Positions 62,118-64,000 of a stretch of 64,000 nt of DNA are shown here, piece after piece. A program made the translations under genes and the position numbers. Source of the DNA: Marinoscillum furvescens DSM 4134 (GTDB taxonomy: Bacteria; Bacteroidota; Bacteroidia; Cytophagales; Cyclobacteriaceae); contig NZ_QREG01000001.1 in the NCBI RefSeq assembly GCF_003386095.1, positions 124,001 through 188,000 of the forward strand. The letters run 5' to 3'. Numbering within the stretch: the first letter of the stretch is position 1; every line of letters begins with the position of its first letter. A model generated the notes under the pieces. It was not told where the DNA came from. It was given only the letters and a program-made list of their open reading frames with translations, and did not search any database.

Positions 62118-62392
62118 TGGCTGCTTTAGAAAAATACTATCCTGGTGATAAAGCTTGGAACAATTTCGCAAAACTGTATAGCGAACACACTGACTCTCAA
62201 ACTTATAGAAAACTTTACATGAAATTGAAGCAAGATGAAGAGCTAACTAATGTAATTTATGGAAAGATCGGTGCAGAAAACTGCGTTTCTTGGGTAGATG
62301 TGAAAATACCTGCTATTGGTTACCAATCTGTTCTGGATTTAATTGAGTTGGGTAATATTTTAGGTGTGCGAACGCTTTTAATGCGAATGTAA
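62117..62392 (+). CDS. ParS/Xre-antitoxin-like immunity protein of the RES tip (candidate)
   Basis: This 91-residue protein starts at the TAATG overlap with the RES-tip gene. Its C-terminal half, SWVDVKIPAIGYQSVLDLIELGNILGVRTLL-type sequence (about 57-88), resembles the toxin-binding domain of ParS/Xre antitoxins (DUF2384; WLxxPxxxLGGxxPLDLLxTxxGxxxVxxLL). No helix-turn-helix precedes it. It is likely an immunity protein derived from, or convergent with, an antitoxin of the Xre-RES systems. The family assignment is by pattern only. Confidence 0.65.
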   Translation: MAALEKYYPGDKAWNNFAKLYSEHTDSQTYRKLYMKLKQDEELTNVIYGKIGAENCVSWVDVKIPAIGYQSVLDLIELGNILGVRTLLMRM

Positions 62393-62438
62393 TATACCCC
62401 CCACTAGTCCAAGTATGCAGAAATAATATAGTGATCTA

Positions 62439-62458
62439 GCGCAAGCGTCCGCTTGTGC
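62439..62458. repeat. REP palindrome left of the RAYT gene
   Basis: GCGCAAGCGTCCGCTTGTGC, an imperfect hairpin (GCGCAAGCG/CGCTTGTGC), is identical to 60638-60657 and is the exact reverse complement of 63218-63237. It lies 177 bases before the transposase gene. Confidence 0.85.
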
Positions 62459-62566
62459 TTGAGATAAAAACGCATCCCCTTATGCCAGAATCCAGGAAGC
62501 ATCCGCTTGTGCTTGGGATCAAAAGACATCCACTTGTACCTGAACCAAAAGGCATCCACAAGTTCT
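62445..62566. repeat. 27-bp tandem repeats derived from the REP element
   Basis: Units at 62445-62471, 62472-62498, 62499-62525, 62526-62551 and a partial one at 62552-62566 share GCATCCGCTTGTGCTTG. Length is 27, 27, 27 and 26 bases. There are no spacers between units, so it is not a CRISPR array. Confidence 0.75.
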
Positions 62567-62635
62567 AATGAATAAAAGCACGCAATTATGAAACCAATTT
62601 GTAACGATCTACCATAAATTGCCTACATTGGTTTT

Positions 62636-63181
62636 GTGAGCAGAAAGTATAAATTCAATGACCAGGAGCAGCTATATTTTGTAAGTTTTGCTACCGTAAA
62701 CTGGATAGACCTGTTCACAAGGCCTGAGTACTGCGAAATTTTTCTGGACAGCCTGCGGTATTGTCAATCAAAAAAAGGCTTGGAGCTATATGCCTGGTGC
62801 ATTATGCCAAATCACGTTCATCTGATCATGGGTACATCTGCTAATCCTATGCAGGATATTCTTCGAGACATGAAGAGTTTTACTTCCAGGAAATTGCGTG
62901 AAGAAATCAAGGAGCATCCGAGAGAAAGCAGGAAAGAATGGTTGCTTTGGATGTTTGAAAGGGCCGGCAAGAAAAATGGCAATAATTCAGACTGGCAGCT
63001 ATGGCAACAGCACAATCATCCTATTGCATTGAGTTATACTTGGATGATGTCGCAGCGGCTAAACTATCTACACATGAACCCTGTAAAAGCAGGATTCGTT
63101 TTGGAGCCAGAGCATTGGAAGTATAGCAGTGCGATTGACTATTCGGGAGGAAAAGGGCTGTTGAAGGTTTTACTTTTATAG
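62636..63181 (+). CDS. REP-associated tyrosine transposase (RAYT/TnpA_REP)
   Basis: This 181-residue Y1-type HUH transposase has the HUH motif MPNHVHLIM and the catalytic-tyrosine helix SQRLNYLHMNPVKAGFV. It is typical of RAYT proteins: YKFNDQEQLYFVSFATVNW at the start and HWKYSSAIDYSGG near the end. The start codon is GTG. RAYTs are thought to spread REP elements in their genome. It is flanked by inverted 20-bp REP copies, the standard layout. Confidence 0.92.
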   Translation: MSRKYKFNDQEQLYFVSFATVNWIDLFTRPEYCEIFLDSLRYCQSKKGLELYAWCIMPNHVHLIMGTSANPMQDILRDMKSFTSRKLREEIKEHPRESRKEWLLWMFERAGKKNGNNSDWQLWQQHNHPIALSYTWMMSQRLNYLHMNPVKAGFVLEPEHWKYSSAIDYSGGKGLLKVLLL

Positions 63182-63217
63182 AGTCACCAGCGAACGCGTG
63201 CTTTAGGAAGATGGCTG

Positions 63218-63237
63218 GCACAAGCGGACGCTTGCGC
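63218..63237. repeat. REP palindrome right of the RAYT gene (inverted)
   Basis: GCACAAGCGGACGCTTGCGC, the exact reverse complement of 62439-62458, lies 36 bases after the transposase stop. It is in opposite orientation to the left copy. Confidence 0.85.
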
Positions 63238-63304
63238 CGGAGAGCCAATTCTTCCTGTTATTGTAAAATGAAAAACGATTAGAAATTGTTATTTTGTAGA
63301 AAAG
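63231..63304 (+). repeat. Promoter-region direct repeat, copy 1 (upstream of TA operon)
   Basis: The segment from CTTGCGCCGGAGAGCC through ATTGTTATTTTGTAGAAAAG is repeated at 63889-63972. It includes the DNA upstream of the antitoxin and probably its promoter; TTATTTTG is close to the TAnnTTTG box. Confidence 0.75.
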
Positions 63305-63313
63305 CAGAAAGGG

Positions 63314-63547
63314 ATGAACAGCACTCAGATAAGACAAAAAATCCATGAATATGTTGATCAGGCCGATGATCGATTCTTAACACTCATTAATGCAATGATT
63401 GATGCAGACAAGGATCAAGATTGGTGGGATGATTTACATCCCAATTTACAGGCATCCATAAACAAGGCTATTGCCCAATCGGAACGTGAAGAAGGAAGAC
63501 CCCATGCAGTAGTTATGAGTGAAATTCGAGCGAAATATCAAAAATGA
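63314..63547 (+). CDS. Antitoxin-like protein
   Basis: This 77-residue helical protein begins MNSTQIRQKIHEYVDQADDRFL and continues with an amphipathic helix ending in RAKYQK. It is the type of short antitoxin seen before RelE/ParE toxins in Bacteroidota (addiction-module family). It overlaps the toxin gene by 4 bp (ATGA). No clear DNA-binding motif is visible. Confidence 0.75.
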   Translation: MNSTQIRQKIHEYVDQADDRFLTLINAMIDADKDQDWWDDLHPNLQASINKAIAQSEREEGRPHAVVMSEIRAKYQK

Positions 63548-63837
63548 GTTACTCCATAAAATGGTTACCAGAAGCTGAAATTACATATGCTTTGGTCATC
63601 GAATATCTGGAGGAAAATTGGACTTCAAAAGAAATTGATTGCTTCTTTGATCGAACAGATGAAGTAATCAACTTCATTGCTCAAAATCCCAGGCAGTATA
63701 TTTACTCCAAAAAGAAAGATGTGTTTCGTGCGGTTATCACTAAGCATATTAGCTTGTACTATCGGATCAAATCTGAAGAAATTGAGTTGTTGATTTTTTG
63801 GGATACACGTCAAGATCCTGAGAATTTGAAAGTATAA
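63544..63837 (+). CDS. RelE/ParE-family toxin
   Basis: This 97-residue protein begins MSYSIKWLPEAEITYALVIEYLEENW and has the family core IAQNPRQYIYSKKKDVFRAVITKHISLYYRI. It ends LLIFWDTRQDPENLKV, the usual RelE/ParE end. It probably blocks translation or gyrase. It overlaps the antitoxin by 4 bp. Confidence 0.88.
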   Translation: MSYSIKWLPEAEITYALVIEYLEENWTSKEIDCFFDRTDEVINFIAQNPRQYIYSKKKDVFRAVITKHISLYYRIKSEEIELLIFWDTRQDPENLKV

Positions 63838-63854
63838 AAATACATACCCTATTA

Positions 63855-63874
63855 GCTTAAGCATCCGCTTGTGC
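63855..63874. repeat. REP-like palindrome (degenerate)
   Basis: GCTTAAGCATCCGCTTGTGC differs from the consensus at three positions. It lies 18 bases after the toxin stop. Confidence 0.6.
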
Positions 63875-63888
63875 TAGAGATGCGAACC

Positions 63889-63972
63889 CTTGCGGCGGAG
63901 AGCCGATATTGACCAGTTCTTCCTGTTATTGTAAAAGGAAGAACAAATAGAAATTGTTATTTTGTAGAAAAG
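63889..63972 (+). repeat. Promoter-region direct repeat, copy 2
   Basis: Repeats most of 63231-63304, including GTTATTTTGTAGAAAAG and TTCTTCCTGTTATTGTAAAA, with about ten extra bases. It is directly before the truncated gene at 63982. Confidence 0.75.
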
Positions 63973-63981
63973 GAGTTTTTT

Positions 63982-64000
63982 ATGGATACAGCACAATTAA
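63982..64000 (+). CDS. Start of a second antitoxin-like gene (runs off the window)
   Basis: ATG at 63982 begins MDTAQL and runs to the window edge. It has an AAGGAG motif nearby and follows the duplicated promoter segment exactly as the antitoxin at 63314 does (MNSTQI). Only six codons are visible. It is likely a second toxin-antitoxin operon. Confidence 0.5.

Noticed and set aside
62445-62566. Short regularly spaced repeats as a possible CRISPR array
   Set aside because: Units are directly adjacent without unique spacers, diverge between copies, and match the nearby REP; no cas genes are present.
58759-64000. A genomic island or prophage border
   Set aside because: No integrase, tRNA or att-like repeat is visible; the accessory content is explained by RHS, REP and toxin-antitoxin elements.

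Overview
The window looks like chromosomal DNA of a Bacteroidota bacterium, most likely in or near the order Cytophagales (inference). The protein families point there: DUF5777, YHYH and DUF2141 proteins, a MoaC-MoaB fusion, MacB/FtsX-type permeases without an adjacent ATPase, RHS core proteins and an HD-PycTM protein. Several upstream regions also carry the Bacteroidota -7 promoter element TAnnTTTG. No rRNA, tRNA, CRISPR array, prophage or insertion sequence of a classical family was seen. Layout: (1) 1-24 kb is ordinary, mostly chromosomal-core sequence. It holds the 5' end of an egtB-like gene, a LytTR/histidine-kinase signalling operon, an FtsX-type permease, a DUF5777-cytochrome c pair, a desaturase, an ECF sigma factor, TruC, two aldo/keto reductases, a CBS-domain cysteine synthase homologue, a GNAT-nitrilase fusion, an RHH/PIN toxin-antitoxin pair, a LOG-family protein, a sulfotransferase-like protein, an L-type lectin, PcrA helicase, and a YHYH/MORN/SCO1 operon. 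Many convergent pairs overlap by exactly 4 bp at their stop codons. (2) 23.5-58.8 kb is a nitrate-assimilation island with an insert of unrelated genes at about 29.8-37.6 kb. It has siroheme synthesis (cobA), NADH-nitrite reductase (nirBD), a NarX/NarL-like sensor pair, the molybdenum-cofactor genes moeA, moaA, moaCB, moaE, moaD and mobA, a TSUP exporter, a Crp/Fnr regulator with N-terminal cysteines, an outer-membrane porin, an ABC nitrate importer, a kinase-less PilJ/NarX-like sensor, a thioredoxin-reductase-like flavoprotein, a NarK-type transporter, a nitrate reductase fused to its own NAD(P)H/FAD and [2Fe-2S] modules, and a rubredoxin protein built on a siroheme-less nitrite-reductase-like scaffold. 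The palindrome TACGTA-N4-TACGTA recurs upstream of nearly every transcription unit in the island and is the likely operator of the Crp/Fnr protein. The unrelated insert contains a membrane class III nucleotidyl cyclase facing an HD-PycTM (Pycsar-effector-like) gene, an SdiA-regulated-type lipoprotein, a metallophosphatase-Omp85 fusion and a DinB protein. (3) 58.8-64 kb is accessory DNA. Two 5'-truncated RHS core fragments with different C-terminal toxin tips lie in tandem, each followed by a small putative immunity gene. One tip is a RES-domain (NAD+-degrading family) toxin, and its neighbour resembles the toxin-binding half of ParS/Xre antitoxins. The modules are bracketed by REP-like palindromes, which also flank a REP-associated tyrosine transposase in inverted orientation. 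A RelE/ParE-type toxin-antitoxin operon follows, and its promoter segment is duplicated at the right edge in front of a second, truncated gene. How it fits together: nitrate probably crosses the outer membrane through the porin and the inner membrane through the ABC or NarK-type transporter. It is reduced to nitrite by the fused reductase (which needs bis-MGD from the moa/moe/mob genes) and to ammonium by NirBD (which needs siroheme from CobA). Two NarX-type P-box sensors and one Crp/Fnr regulator control the system. The only gene-free stretch above 300 bases, 58759-59123, consists of REP and short tandem repeats. The 270 bases at 2214-2483 show nothing recognisable.
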